The notes below the pieces were generated by a model. The model ran no database searches. It saw only the letters and a list, made by a program, of their open reading frames with translations, and was not told where the DNA came from. This document shows, piece by piece, positions 6,774 to 15,694 of a DNA stretch of 33,098 nt (position 1 is its first letter; the number at the start of each line of letters is the position of its first letter). A program made the position numbers and the translations under genes. Source of the stretch: Oscillospiraceae bacterium (lineage in GTDB: Bacteria; Bacillota; Clostridia; Oscillospirales; Ruminococcaceae); contig JAFQBH010000023.1 of assembly GCA_017399765.1 (NCBI GenBank), positions 1-33,098 of the forward strand. Reading direction: 5' to 3'.

Positions 6774-9700
6774 TTGTTTTCAAAATTCAGCGTAAAAAAG
6801 CCATACACAATTTTGGTTGCGGTAATTGCAATTCTTGTTCTTGGCGTGGTTTCGTTTTTAAAACTTACCCCGGACCTTCTTCCTAACATAGATTTTCCTT
6901 ATGTTATAATCACAACAACATATGCCGGCGCTTCTCCGGAGGAAGTTGAACAAACCGTTACAAGGCCGCTTGAACAAAGCATGGCAAAACTTGATAATAT
7001 TAACAGTATCTCTTCAACTTCTGCGGAAAACTATTCAATGGTAATGCTTGAATTTACTGACGGAACCGACCTTTCCACAGCTTCAATAGATATTACCAAC
7101 TCCATTGCCCAGTTGGAATCCGGCTGGGGAGATATGGTCGGAACCCCGATTATACTTAAAATCAACCCCAATATGCTTGCGACCGCAGTTGTTGCGGTAA
7201 GCGTTGACGGACTTGAAGAACACGAACTTACTTCTTTTCTTAATGATAATATAATCAGTCAGCTTGAAGGAATTGAAGGTGTTGCTTCCGTAACTGCCGA
7301 CGGCATGATTGAAAAAAGCGTTGAAATAAGAATTTCTCCGAAAAAGCTGGAATCTCTTAACAGAAGAATAGAAAACGAAATAATCCGCCAGTTTGACAAA
7401 GCTTATGAAGAAATTGACAATGCGAAAGCTCAGCTTGCCGACGGCAAAGAAGCCATAAGAGTGGGAACCCTTGAACTTGAAAAGGGCAGAAAAGAACTTG
7501 ACAAAGCAAAAATCGAAGCTGAAAAGCAGCTTGCTGACGGGGCAAAGGAACTTTCTTCAGCTCAGAAAGAAATTAACGCTGCAAAAAAAGAACTTGACAG
7601 GGCGAAAGAGCAGCTTATAAAACAAAAAGAAACCATTTATGAAACTTACGGTCAGATGCTTGTTCTTAAAACAACCGTAGCCGGAATGGAACAAAGCAGA
7701 CTTGTTCTTCAAAAAAGTCTTGCTTCACTTAAATCTGTTGAAGAATATGTTCTTTCGGAAGAAATCAGTACCGAAGAAATAGATAAGATAGTTTCGGAAA
7801 TGACAAACGGGGAATATACATCTCTTAACCTTTTAAGAAAAGGAATGGAAACCATTCAGTGCGGAATAGATGAAATAGATTCCTTCCTCGGAAACATTGA
7901 CGCAACTCTTAAAGAACAGGGTTACAGCCTTGAAACTCTTGATAAAGCAATTGATGATATAGAATATGCGATTTGCAATATGGATAGCTTTTTTGAAGAA
8001 ATTGAAAAAGGCTATGAACAGCTTGAAGATGCACAGAAAATGATAAATGAAGGCAAAACTGCGCTTGTTGCCGGTGAAGCCGAAATGAAAAAACAGTTTG
8101 CAGACACAGAAAAACAGATTAACGATGGTGCCGCCCAGCTTTCGGCTTCTTCCGCGCAGATAAAATCTGCGGAAAAAGAGCTTGAAGCAGGAAAAGAACA
8201 GATAGATGCCGCCCTTGACGAAGCGATAAAAGCGGCCGACGTAAACGAAATGATAAACATCGAGATGCTTGCAACGATTTTCTATGCTCAGCATTTTGAA
8301 ATGCCTGCCGGTTATGTAAAAGACGGTGAAAACAATGTTTTAGTGCGTGTCGGTGATAAATATGACAGCGTTGAAGACATGGGTGAAATCGTTCTTTTCG
8401 ATATGGGAATCGAAGGCCTTGATGCCGTTACTCTTGACGACGTTGCGGAAATAAATTATACCGATAACTCCGGAGAAACCTATGCAAGCGTTAACGGAAA
8501 CCGCGGTGTAATCCTTTCTTTTACAAAACAGTCAAACTATGCAACTGCGGCTGTTTCTGAATCAATTCAGGAAAGATTTGATGAACTTGAAGCAAAATAC
8601 AGCGGGCTTCATTTTTCGCCCCTTATGGACCAGGGGGATTATATCGAAATAATCATAAGCTCCGTTCTCGAAAACATGGTGATCGGTGCGGTGCTTGCAA
8701 TCATAATTCTTGCGGTTTTCCTCCGGGATATCAAACCGACCTTTATGGTTGCTCTCAGCATTCCGATAAGCGTTGTTTTTGCAATTGTTCTTATGTATTT
8801 TTCCGGAGTAACCCTTAACATAATTTCTCTTGCGGGTCTTGCCGCAGGTATAGGTATGCTGGTCGATAACTCCATTGTTGTAATCGAAAATATCTACCGT
8901 TTGAGAAGCCTTGGTCTTTCTCCGGTAAAAGCGGCGGTTTCCGGTGCTTCCCAGGTTGCCGGTGCAATCACTTCTTCAACTCTCACAACAGTTTGTGTTT
9001 TCCTTCCGATTGTTTTTGTCGAAGGCCTTACCCGTCAGCTTTTCCAGGATATGGCGCTGACAATTGCATATTCTCTTCTTGCAAGCCTTATAATTGCGCT
9101 TACGGTAATTCCGGCAATGGCGCCTTCCGTTCTTAAAAACGTAAAAGAAAAGAAGCAGGAAGAAAGCAAGGGAATGAGGAGATACGGAAAATTCGTTCTC
9201 TTTGCGCTTAAACATAAAGCGCTTGTTCTTCTTCTCGCAATCGTCCTTCTTGGCGGAAGCGCTTATGCCTGCATAAGCCGCGGATTTATCTTTATGCCGG
9301 GAATGGAATCCAACCAGCTTACCGCAAATATCAATATGCCGGAAGGTTCCGTTCTTGAAGATACCGCAGAACTTTGTGACGAATTCAGCGAGGAAGTAAG
9401 AAAAATCGAAGGCGTTGAAACCGTTGGCACGATGCTTTCCGGCGGAATGGCAAGCATGGTCGGAATGTCCGGAGGAAGTTCCGACGTAACCTCCGCGGTA
9501 ATGTATGTTCTCCTCAACAGTGAGGGAGAAAAACAGGCCGGAGAAATTACAAACAAAATTTCCGCAATTGCCGAAAAATATGAGGACAAAGCAGAAATTG
9601 GCGTTACCGGCGGAATGATGGATTCCATGAGCATGCTCACCGGAAGCGGCGTCACAATCAACGTTTATGGTGAGGACCTTGAGGATATTACAAAAACCGC

Positions 9701-10763
9701 TTCCGAAATCGGTGAAATAATCGGAGATGTCGAAGGAATTTCCTATGTTTCTGCCGGAGAGGAAAAAACAGAACCCACTATCAACATAAGCGTTGATAAA
9801 GAAGCCGCAATGAAAAAAGGTCTTACCGTCGCGCAAATTTTCCAGGAAATTGCGACCCAGCTTACAAAAAGCGCAACTGCGGCAACGGTTGAAACTAAAG
9901 ACGGGGATTATGATATTATTGTGATCTCTGAAAAGGCGGAAAACTTTACACGTAAGGATATCGAAAATTACGTCTTTGAAGTAAACAAACAGGACGGAAC
10001 GACGGAAGAAGTCAAGCTTTCCGATATTGCGGAAATTCTTGACGGAAACACTCTTTCAACAATCAACAGAAGCGCCCAGAGAAGATATCTCAGCGTTTCC
10101 GCCGGAATTGCGGAAGGTGAAAACGTAACAATCGTTTCCACAAAAGTTCAGGAGGCTCTTGCGGATTATAATGCTCCGGAAGGAATTTCTTTTGAATTCT
10201 CCGGTGAAAACGAAAGCATTATGGAGGCCATCTGGGAACTTGTAAAAATGCTTGGAATAGGCATCATTCTTGTTTACCTTATAATGGTTGCCCAGTTCCA
10301 GTCACTGCGTTCTCCTTTCATCGTAATGTTCACAATTCCTCTTGCGTTCACCGGCGCTTTCCTTGCGCTTATCGCCTGGGGACTTGAAATAAGCGTTGTT
10401 GCAATGATCGGTCTTGTAATGCTGGTCGGTATTATTGTAAACAACGGTATTGTTCTTGTTGACTATATTAACCAGCTTCGCGAAGAGGGTATTCCGAGAA
10501 GAGAAGCAATAATCGAAGCTTCCAAAACAAGGGTCAGACCTATTTTCATGACTGCGCTTACAACAATTCTTGCCCTTGTTCCAATCGCATTTGGACTGGG
10601 ATTCGGCGCAAGCCTTATCCAGCCGGTTGCGGTCTGCTGCATCGGCGGTCTTGTTTATGCAACCCTTATGACTCTTGTTGTAATTCCGGTAATGTATGAA
10701 ATGCTTTCCAGAAAGAAAATGAGAATTGTTAAGAAAGAAGACCTTGAAATTTCCGAACTTTGA
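6774..10763 (+). CDS. RND-superfamily efflux permease with large coiled-coil insertion
   Basis: The 1329-residue proton-driven transporter is related to SwrC/AcrB-type pumps. TM1 is near residues 8-28. TM2-TM6 start near residue 637, and TM4 contains GMLVDNSIVVIENI with the proton-relay Asp near 698. The second half repeats the layout (TM7 near 820; TM8-12 from about 1155), with VGIIVNNGIVLVDYI in TM10. Between about residues 193 and 488 the first extracytoplasmic region carries a roughly 290-residue helical insertion. It is rich in Lys/Glu/Ala heptads and L-x-x-G-x-x-x-L repeats (QLADG, QINDG, ELEAG), as in MmpL and YhgE/Pip hairpins. No membrane-fusion or outer-membrane gene is nearby, as expected for a single-membrane cell. 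The TTG start is preceded by AGGGGGG. The start lies one base after the tetR stop. Confidence 0.92.
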   Translation: MFSKFSVKKPYTILVAVIAILVLGVVSFLKLTPDLLPNIDFPYVIITTTYAGASPEEVEQTVTRPLEQSMAKLDNINSISSTSAENYSMVMLEFTDGTDLSTASIDITNSIAQLESGWGDMVGTPIILKINPNMLATAVVAVSVDGLEEHELTSFLNDNIISQLEGIEGVASVTADGMIEKSVEIRISPKKLESLNRRIENEIIRQFDKAYEEIDNAKAQLADGKEAIRVGTLELEKGRKELDKAKIEAEKQLADGAKELSSAQKEINAAKKELDRAKEQLIKQKETIYETYGQMLVLKTTVAGMEQSRLVLQKSLASLKSVEEYVLSEEISTEEIDKIVSEMTNGEYTSLNLLRKGMETIQCGIDEIDSFLGNIDATLKEQGYSLETLDKAIDDIEYAICNMDSFFEEIEKGYEQLEDAQKMINEGKTALVAGEAEMKKQFADTEKQINDGAAQLSASSAQIKSAEKELEAGKEQIDAALDEAIKAADVNEMINIEMLATIFYAQHFEMPAGYVKDGENNVLVRVGDKYDSVEDMGEIVLFDMGIEGLDAVTLDDVAEINYTDNSGETYASVNGNRGVILSFTKQSNYATAAVSESIQERFDELEAKYSGLHFSPLMDQGDYIEIIISSVLENMVIGAVLAIIILAVFLRDIKPTFMVALSIPISVVFAIVLMYFSGVTLNIISLAGLAAGIGMLVDNSIVVIENIYRLRSLGLSPVKAAVSGASQVAGAITSSTLTTVCVFLPIVFVEGLTRQLFQDMALTIAYSLLASLIIALTVIPAMAPSVLKNVKEKKQEESKGMRRYGKFVLFALKHKALVLLLAIVLLGGSAYACISRGFIFMPGMESNQLTANINMPEGSVLEDTAELCDEFSEEVRKIEGVETVGTMLSGGMASMVGMSGGSSDVTSAVMYVLLNSEGEKQAGEITNKISAIAEKYEDKAEIGVTGGMMDSMSMLTGSGVTINVYGEDLEDITKTASEIGEIIGDVEGISYVSAGEEKTEPTINISVDKEAAMKKGLTVAQIFQEIATQLTKSATAATVETKDGDYDIIVISEKAENFTRKDIENYVFEVNKQDGTTEEVKLSDIAEILDGNTLSTINRSAQRRYLSVSAGIAEGENVTIVSTKVQEALADYNAPEGISFEFSGENESIMEAIWELVKMLGIGIILVYLIMVAQFQSLRSPFIVMFTIPLAFTGAFLALIAWGLEISVVAMIGLVMLVGIIVNNGIVLVDYINQLREEGIPRREAIIEASKTRVRPIFMTALTTILALVPIAFGLGFGASLIQPVAVCCIGGLVYATLMTLVVIPVMYEMLSRKKMRIVKKEDLEISEL

Positions 10764-10774
10764 TGAGCTTAAAA

Positions 10775-10803
10775 AGGCGGCGGAGAAAATCCGCCGCTTT
10801 TTT
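10775..10803 (+). terminator. Intrinsic terminator of the TetR-RND operon
   Basis: Stem GCGGCGGA/TCCGCCGC with a GAAAA loop and a following T run. Confidence 0.9.
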
Positions 10804-10804
10804 G

Positions 10805-10833
10805 TTGATAAACAAAAAAATTTATGTTAAAAT
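10805..10833 (+). promoter_or_regulatory. Promoter of the cdd operon
   Basis: TTGATA at 10805-10810, a 17-bp spacer, and TAAAAT at 10828-10833. It is placed between the RND terminator and cdd. Confidence 0.65.
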
Positions 10834-10866
10834 TCAGTCAGAAAAACCAAAGGAGGATTTTATTTT

Positions 10867-11280
10867 ATGGATAACAAAACCCTTGTTAAAGAAGCTCTTG
10901 CTGCAAGAGAAATGGCATATGTTCCTTATTCCGGATTTGCGGTAGGTGCCGCTCTTCTTACAAAAGAAGGAAAAATCTATCGCGGCTGCAACATCGAAAA
11001 CGCCGCATTTTCTCCGACAAACTGCGCCGAAAGAACCGCTTTTTTTAAAGCGGTAAGCGAAGGCGAAAGGAATTTTGAAGCAATCGCCATTGTCGGCGGC
11101 CCTGCGGGAAATCCTCCGGTGGATTTCTGCTATCCCTGCGGAGTCTGCCGCCAGGTTATGGCGGAATTCTGTTCCGATGATTTTACCGTAATTATCGGAA
11201 AATCCGAAGATGAATTCAAAGAACACAAGCTCAGCGACGTTCTTCCTTATACCTTCCGGGAGCCTGACCTTCACAGATAA
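10867..11280 (+). CDS. cdd: Cytidine deaminase
   Basis: This 137-residue enzyme deaminates cytidine and deoxycytidine to uridine and deoxyuridine in pyrimidine salvage. It is the short homotetrameric type. It shows the substrate motif YVPYSGFAVGAALL (about residues 18-31). The zinc site is Cys53 with catalytic Glu55 in NCAERTAFF, plus Cys91 and Cys94 in PCGVCRQ. AAAGGAGGA lies about 10 nt upstream of the ATG. The next gene starts 18 bp later on the same strand, so the two may share a transcript, though their functions do not obviously connect. Confidence 0.96.
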   Translation: MDNKTLVKEALAAREMAYVPYSGFAVGAALLTKEGKIYRGCNIENAAFSPTNCAERTAFFKAVSEGERNFEAIAIVGGPAGNPPVDFCYPCGVCRQVMAEFCSDDFTVIIGKSEDEFKEHKLSDVLPYTFREPDLHR

Positions 11281-11298
11281 TTTGAAAGGCGGTGTTTT

Positions 11299-11970
11299 AT
11301 GAACAAAGGCGCAGTAATTTATATTTTAAGGCTTTTTGCGGAAAGGCTTATCGGCGCGGCTTTGTTTTTGCTTGGCGCAGGAAGTTTTGACCTTCGCTCC
11401 GGAATTTTCTTTTCGGTATATGTTGCGGTTGCGCTTGTTTCCGGAATAATAATTTACCGAAAAAAACCTGAAACTTTAAAAGAAAGGGGAAAGGTGAATA
11501 CCAATTCCCCGAAATGGGATAAAATTTTGCTTCTTGTTTTCTGGCTTTCCGCCTTTTTTATCGTTTATTTTGCCGCAGGAAAAACCGTTCCGCCCGGAAA
11601 AGAAATCGATTTTGATTTTATTGCAGGAATGGTGATTTATCTTGTTTCCGCGGTGATAACGGTCAAAGCTATGCTCGAAAACACTTTTCTTGAATCCACA
11701 GCAAGGCTTCAGCCGGAAAGAAACCAGACTGTAATACAAACCGGACCGTATTCTATAGTGCGCCACCCGACCTATTCCGCGGTTCTTCTTTGGTGTGTTG
11801 CGGTAAGATGCATTTTTCCTTCCGCAGAAGTTCTGATTCTTGCCCTTGCGATTTCTGCAGTCATAAGCATAAGAACTGAACTTGAGGACGAAATGCTGAA
11901 AAAAGGTCTTCCGGGTTATAAAGAATATTCCGAAAAAGTAAAATATCGTCTTATTCCGTTTGTCTGGTAA
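11299..11970 (+). CDS. Isoprenylcysteine methyltransferase-like membrane protein
   Basis: The 223-residue integral membrane protein has about five or six hydrophobic segments. It carries the C-terminal signature of the ICMT/phospholipid methyltransferase group: TGPYSIVRHPTYSAVLL (about residues 148-164), then RTELEDEMLKK and a GYKEYSEKVKYRLIPF tail, which together form the S-adenosylmethionine and carboxylate pocket. Bacterial members methylate small lipids or remain unassigned, and true prenylated-protein substrates are not expected here. It has its own GGCGG-type ribosome binding site, lies 18 bp after cdd, and ends at a strong terminator. Confidence 0.8.
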   Translation: MNKGAVIYILRLFAERLIGAALFLLGAGSFDLRSGIFFSVYVAVALVSGIIIYRKKPETLKERGKVNTNSPKWDKILLLVFWLSAFFIVYFAAGKTVPPGKEIDFDFIAGMVIYLVSAVITVKAMLENTFLESTARLQPERNQTVIQTGPYSIVRHPTYSAVLLWCVAVRCIFPSAEVLILALAISAVISIRTELEDEMLKKGLPGYKEYSEKVKYRLIPFVW

Positions 11971-11973
11971 ACA

Positions 11974-12007
11974 AAAAACCGTGCTCAAAATTTGAGCACG
12001 GTTTTTC
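11974..12007. terminator. Bidirectional terminator built from an inverted GTGCTCAAA pair
   Basis: AAACC-GTGCTCAAA-A-TTTGAGCAC-GGTTT forms a long stem with a small AT loop, A's on the left and T's on the right. It can end the ICMT-like gene (+) and the Cys-rich gene (-). Both arms are copies of the 9-mer that is over-represented in this window. Confidence 0.88.
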
Positions 12008-12017
12008 TTTTTGAGCA

Positions 12018-12812
12018 TCAGCCGCATCCGCAGGAACAAACTCCGATTCCGTCGGTTTCCTCAAGCCGGGGCGGGAAAAATTCGTTTGTGGGGAATTTGA
12101 TATGCTTGAAAACTTCACAGGGGTCGTCGGTCGTGGTAACGCATTCTTTTCCGGGAATGCAGAAATCATAGGCCGGAATAAGCATCTGGACCCTGCGTTC
12201 AAGCTGAACGATGGTGAAAAGACCAAGGGTAAGAAGAACTTTTCTTCCGCCGTTCGGAACAACAAAGTTTCCGTTGAAACAGCTTGAAACGCATTCCGGA
12301 AAGTTGAGTTCACAGCAGCCGCAGTCACATTCACAGGAATCCGCAACTCTGCTAGAAAGAACAATTGGAGTTACAGCCTGAACAACCGCTCTCGGGCTGT
12401 CGGAAACATTTCCGTTTCCGCCGAAAGGCATTTCGGAACTAAAAACCTTAACGTTTCCTTCGCTTCCGTAAAGAATCACTTTTTTTGAGAAAAAAGCAAT
12501 TCCGGTTACCGTATCCGCCGTTGAAACCGGGGTATAATATGCCGCAAGATTTACAAGGAAATAGAAGGTCATATCCACGGAATAAAAACCGCGGTTAAAG
12601 GGAATGGGTTCCACTTCAAGGAACACGTTAAGTACTTCAACGCTTTTCGCTTTAACGGAAAGCGCACGGTCGATTTTTGCCTGTTCGGATTCGGTAAAAT
12701 AAACCTGAAGATCCTCAAGGCAATCTTTATCTGAGCAGGAATCATAGATCCTGCCGGCGTCTATGCAAACTGCCTCCTTAAAGGCATTGCCGCTTGTTTT
12801 TTGCTCTGCCAT
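12018..12812 (-). CDS. Cys-rich conserved protein of unknown function
   Basis: The 264-residue soluble protein has 16 cysteines in clusters. The N-terminal block VCIDAGRIYDSCSDKDCLED is followed by a region near residues 160-180 reading SCECDCGCCELNFPEC, then three spaced Cys, and a terminal CSCGCG. The central part looks beta-rich. There is no signal peptide or membrane segment. I recall similar hypothetical proteins in spore-forming Clostridia, but I cannot name a family or function. Metal binding or disulfide cross-linking in a spore layer are both possible, and neither is shown. GGGAGGA precedes the ATG by about 5 nt. It is a single gene bounded by terminators. Confidence 0.8.
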   Translation of the reverse strand: MAEQKTSGNAFKEAVCIDAGRIYDSCSDKDCLEDLQVYFTESEQAKIDRALSVKAKSVEVLNVFLEVEPIPFNRGFYSVDMTFYFLVNLAAYYTPVSTADTVTGIAFFSKKVILYGSEGNVKVFSSEMPFGGNGNVSDSPRAVVQAVTPIVLSSRVADSCECDCGCCELNFPECVSSCFNGNFVVPNGGRKVLLTLGLFTIVQLERRVQMLIPAYDFCIPGKECVTTTDDPCEVFKHIKFPTNEFFPPRLEETDGIGVCSCGCG

Positions 12813-12833
12813 AAAAATCCTCCCATCAAGTTG

Positions 12834-12867
12834 ATAAAAAAGCTGCCTCTTGCCTTAAAAAGAGGCA
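12834..12867 (-). terminator. Intrinsic terminator of the 81-residue protein gene
   Basis: Stem TGCCTCTT/AAGAGGCA with an 8-nt loop. On the minus strand it is followed by TTTTTT. Confidence 0.75.
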
Positions 12868-12910
12868 CACTCAATATATTTTATGATTGGAAAAGATTTT
12901 TGTTCACTTA

Positions 12911-13156
12911 TTAAAACCGCATATCGGAAATAATATCTTCAATATGTAATGGATGAACTCTTTTTTCAGCAAAAAGCTTTGCTGTTTCGGTTGCTTTTTC
13001 TTCGCCGCAGTTTCCGAGAAAAGATATTTCTCTGAAAAAACCTCCGCAAATTTCGGATTCAATAAAAAAAGAACCTTTGTCTTCAAAAACAGCATATTTT
13101 ACGTAAAAATTTTTGAAAAGATTCTGTCCGGATTTAAAAAATGCTTTGTATTCCAT
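12911..13156 (-). CDS. Small conserved protein, possibly DUF6514-like
   Basis: The 81-residue protein has an aromatic-rich N-terminal half. A C-terminal stretch resembles small clostridial proteins that end in a V-x-P-x-H-x-x-D-I/V-I/V motif (RVHPLHIEDIISDM, about residues 66-79). I think of DUF6514, but this is from memory of the pattern. GAGGAGGT lies 7 nt upstream of the ATG, and a terminator follows the gene, so it is a real expressed gene. No function can be given. It has one visible GNCGEE cysteine and no membrane segment. Confidence 0.7.
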   Translation of the reverse strand: MEYKAFFKSGQNLFKNFYVKYAVFEDKGSFFIESEICGGFFREISFLGNCGEEKATETAKLFAEKRVHPLHIEDIISDMRF

Positions 13157-13256
13157 CGTTTTTACCTCCTCGGGGGAAATATCCCTTGGTTTGATTATAT
13201 TCCCCGGAACAGAGATAAATCCACCGGTAAAAAATGACTATTACATAAAAGAATAA

Positions 13257-13281
13257 AAGCGTGCCGAAGGCACGCCTTTTT
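13257..13281. terminator. Bidirectional intrinsic terminator of the serine operon
   Basis: Perfect 7-bp stem GCGTGCC/GGCACGC with a 3-nt loop. It is flanked by AAAA on the left and TTTTTTT on the right. It directly follows the DUF1015 gene on the minus strand. Confidence 0.85.
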
Positions 13282-14454
13282 TTATCGGATTTTTCTTCCT
13301 TCAAGATAATATCGTTTTTCAAAAGGATGCCCCATTGCAAAACTTTTCCGTACAAAAACGGTGTTGTTTTTAATAACTTCAAAAACGCTGTCCCGGTCAA
13401 ATTCCCGATAGCAGAATGCAATGCAGCCCGGCTCTTTTCCGAGTTTTTCACAGGTATCCGCGTCGTGAACGTATTCAACAAATGCTTCCGGATGGCTTTC
13501 GAGCCAGCGGTCCAGAATCGGCTGTAATTCCTGAAGGGAAGGAAGGCTTGAAAGATCAAGACCCATCTCGGAAAGTGCCTTTTCGGGGTCGGAAACGCCG
13601 GAAACAAGGCGGTTCATACATTCATAAGGCATTGCCGGGTCATAAAGATTGATTATTTCCGCAAGGCAGAATCTTGCCGGGTGATTTTTTTGTTCTTCCG
13701 GAGAAAGATTTTTCTTAATCTCTTCCCAATAACATTTTGCAGTTGCGAAGGAATGGTTTCCGTCGCCCATTGCGAAAGAAAAAGTTCCGCCGTTTTCGGT
13801 AAAAAGTTCATCAAGAACATCGGCAATGTTCTGATAAAGCTCCTCGCTTTCGATTTTTGTTCCCTTAATGTGTCCGCCGCCTTCCATTAAATCAAAATCA
13901 TAGATTTTCGGAAGATTTTCGGTTTCTTTTCGGAGCATGCTCATAAAATTATCTTTTTTATCAACAATGAGCATAAGAACATGGGGAAGTTCCAAAGGAG
14001 CTTTTTTCCTGATTTCAACTCTTGGGGCAACTCTTGTGATATCGGTTCTTTCGGTGACTTTGATTAAACTGTCGGCTCCGGGGTTGTAATCATATTTTTC
14101 GAGGTCAAAAGCCGCAACAAGACCGAATCTGGTGCCGTCCGGAGTATCCCTTTCGGTAAAGATAAAACCTTCGCCGATTTCTTTGAGAGTTCCTTCGGAA
14201 AGATATTTTTCCATTGATTTTGTGCGTTTTTCATAATCTCTGTCGCCGGAAAGAAGCCACGCTTCCGGAAGAGTCATATGAAGGGTGGAAGGGGCTTCTC
14301 CGACGTAATTTTTAACTCTTTCCCAATAATCCGGCTGTGCGGCATATTGATCGCAGGCAAGAACGGCATATTTTGAATAATCTGTTCCGGCTTTCGGCAA
14401 AAGAATGTTCGGGATTTTTACGCCCAGTTTTTCGAATTTTTCCAAATAGTCCAT
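13282..14454 (-). CDS. DUF1015 family protein of the serine operon
   Basis: The 390-residue protein belongs to the DUF1015 (COG4198) family, which often sits beside serC and serA in Firmicutes. The family's central motif is present as MGDGNHSFATAKCYWEE (about residues 227-243), related to the DGHHR-type loop of ParB/SerK-like folds. The N terminus has the typical KAGTDYSKYAVLACDQY region. A kinase-like or serine-linked role is suggested by context and the fold link to archaeal serine kinases, not proven. The ATG at 14454 follows AGGAGGT with a 5-nt spacer, so the longer frame from 14487 is not used. It is the last gene of the serC-serA-DUF1015 run, with a hairpin between it and serA. Confidence 0.88.
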   Translation of the reverse strand: MDYLEKFEKLGVKIPNILLPKAGTDYSKYAVLACDQYAAQPDYWERVKNYVGEAPSTLHMTLPEAWLLSGDRDYEKRTKSMEKYLSEGTLKEIGEGFIFTERDTPDGTRFGLVAAFDLEKYDYNPGADSLIKVTERTDITRVAPRVEIRKKAPLELPHVLMLIVDKKDNFMSMLRKETENLPKIYDFDLMEGGGHIKGTKIESEELYQNIADVLDELFTENGGTFSFAMGDGNHSFATAKCYWEEIKKNLSPEEQKNHPARFCLAEIINLYDPAMPYECMNRLVSGVSDPEKALSEMGLDLSSLPSLQELQPILDRWLESHPEAFVEYVHDADTCEKLGKEPGCIAFCYREFDRDSVFEVIKNNTVFVRKSFAMGHPFEKRYYLEGRKIR

Positions 14455-14470
14455 AATGAACCTCCTGAAA

Positions 14471-14499
14471 AAAGAAGGCGGAACCAAAGTTCCGCCTTG
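14471..14499 (-). terminator. Intrinsic terminator or attenuator between serA and the DUF1015 gene
   Basis: Stem AAGGCGGAAC/GTTCCGCCTT with a short loop, followed on the minus strand by CTTTTTTC and then immediately by the ribosome binding site of the next gene. It probably lowers DUF1015 expression relative to serA. Confidence 0.75.
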
Positions 14500-14511
14500 A
14501 AATTTTAATTA

Positions 14512-15669
14512 TCAAAGAACGCGAACGCGAAGGACGCCATCGATTTGTTTAAGCTGTTCAACAAGTTCGTCGGTAACGTCTTCGTCGAAGTCGAGAATGG
14601 TATATGCAACGCTGTCGCGGGATTTGTTTACAAGGTTTTCGATGTTAAGTCCCGCGGCGGCAACTTTTTCGGTAATGGTTCCGAGCATATCGGGTTTGTT
14701 GTGGTTGATAAGGGTAATTCTTGCGCCTGCGGCTCTCGGGAAGGAAACTGCCGGAAGGTTAACAGAGTTTACGATGTTTCCGTTTTCAAGATAATCCATA
14801 ATCTGTTTTGCCGCCATTTTCGCGCAGTTTTCGTCCGCTTCGGGAGTGCCGGCTCCGAGATGAGGAGTTGCAAGAACGTTTTTGAGTTCAAGCTGTTCCG
14901 CAGTGGGGAAGTCGGTTGCATAGGCTTTGACTTTTCCGCTCTTGAGGGCTTCAACAACGGCTTCGTTGTTGATAACGGGACCGCGGGCATAGTTGATGAG
15001 ATAAGTTCCTGGTTTCATCATTTCAAACTGTGCCTTGCCGATATAATCTCTGGTTTCATCGGTAAGCGGAACATGAATTGTGATATAATCGCAGGTTTTA
15101 TAAATCTCATCAACGTCATTGGTGAAGTTAAGATATGCGCGGAGTTCTTTTTTTCTTGCGGGAAGGAGATAAGGGTCATAACCGAGGACGTCCATTCCGA
15201 GATCGCTGCAGGCTTTTGCCATTCTTGAACCGATGGAGCCAACGCCGATTATACCGATTTTCTTGCCCATAATTTCCGGTCCGCGGAAAGCTTCTTTACC
15301 TTTTTCGACCTCTTTTCCGGGTTCGGTGGTGTTAAGACCCTTGACCCAGGCGGAAGCGGCTTCAACGTTTCTGGAAATCATAACGATTGCGGCGATAACA
15401 AGTTCTTTAACAGCGTTTGCGTTTCCGCCGGGGGTGTTGAAAACAACAACGCCCTCTTCGGTAAGGCGGTCAACCGGAATTGTGTTGACTCCGGCGCCGA
15501 CACGGACGATTGCCTTAAGGTTTTTACCCATATCAACGTTATGAAGCGGAGCGGAATGGACCATTATTGCGTCCGGCTGGTCAAGAACGTCGGTAATAAC
15601 GTATTTTTCCTTATTATACATATCAAGGCCCGCCTGGCCGATTTTATTATAAGTATTGATAGTAAACAT
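14512..15669 (-). CDS. serA: D-3-phosphoglycerate dehydrogenase
   Basis: The 385-residue enzyme oxidises 3-phosphoglycerate with NAD+ in the first step of serine synthesis. The Rossmann motif is GVGSIGSRMA (about residues 147-156). Catalytic residues are the Arg in INYARGPVI, a Glu in the following helix, and the His in ATPHLGAGT. A C-terminal ACT domain (about 315-385, LINHNKPDMLGTI) may bind serine for feedback control. I set the start at 15669, where AAAGGAG precedes MFTINTYNKIG. A longer open frame upstream is only overlap with serC in another frame. It lies 25 bp after serC. Confidence 0.96.
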   Translation of the reverse strand: MFTINTYNKIGQAGLDMYNKEKYVITDVLDQPDAIMVHSAPLHNVDMGKNLKAIVRVGAGVNTIPVDRLTEEGVVVFNTPGGNANAVKELVIAAIVMISRNVEAASAWVKGLNTTEPGKEVEKGKEAFRGPEIMGKKIGIIGVGSIGSRMAKACSDLGMDVLGYDPYLLPARKKELRAYLNFTNDVDEIYKTCDYITIHVPLTDETRDYIGKAQFEMMKPGTYLINYARGPVINNEAVVEALKSGKVKAYATDFPTAEQLELKNVLATPHLGAGTPEADENCAKMAAKQIMDYLENGNIVNSVNLPAVSFPRAAGARITLINHNKPDMLGTITEKVAAAGLNIENLVNKSRDSVAYTILDFDEDVTDELVEQLKQIDGVLRVRVL

Positions 15670-15694
15670 AGAATTTTCTCCTTTAAAATAAAGA

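Noticed and set aside
8976-9836. 286-codon minus-strand open frame inside the RND gene
   Set aside because: It lies wholly within the well-supported RND permease in the opposite direction.
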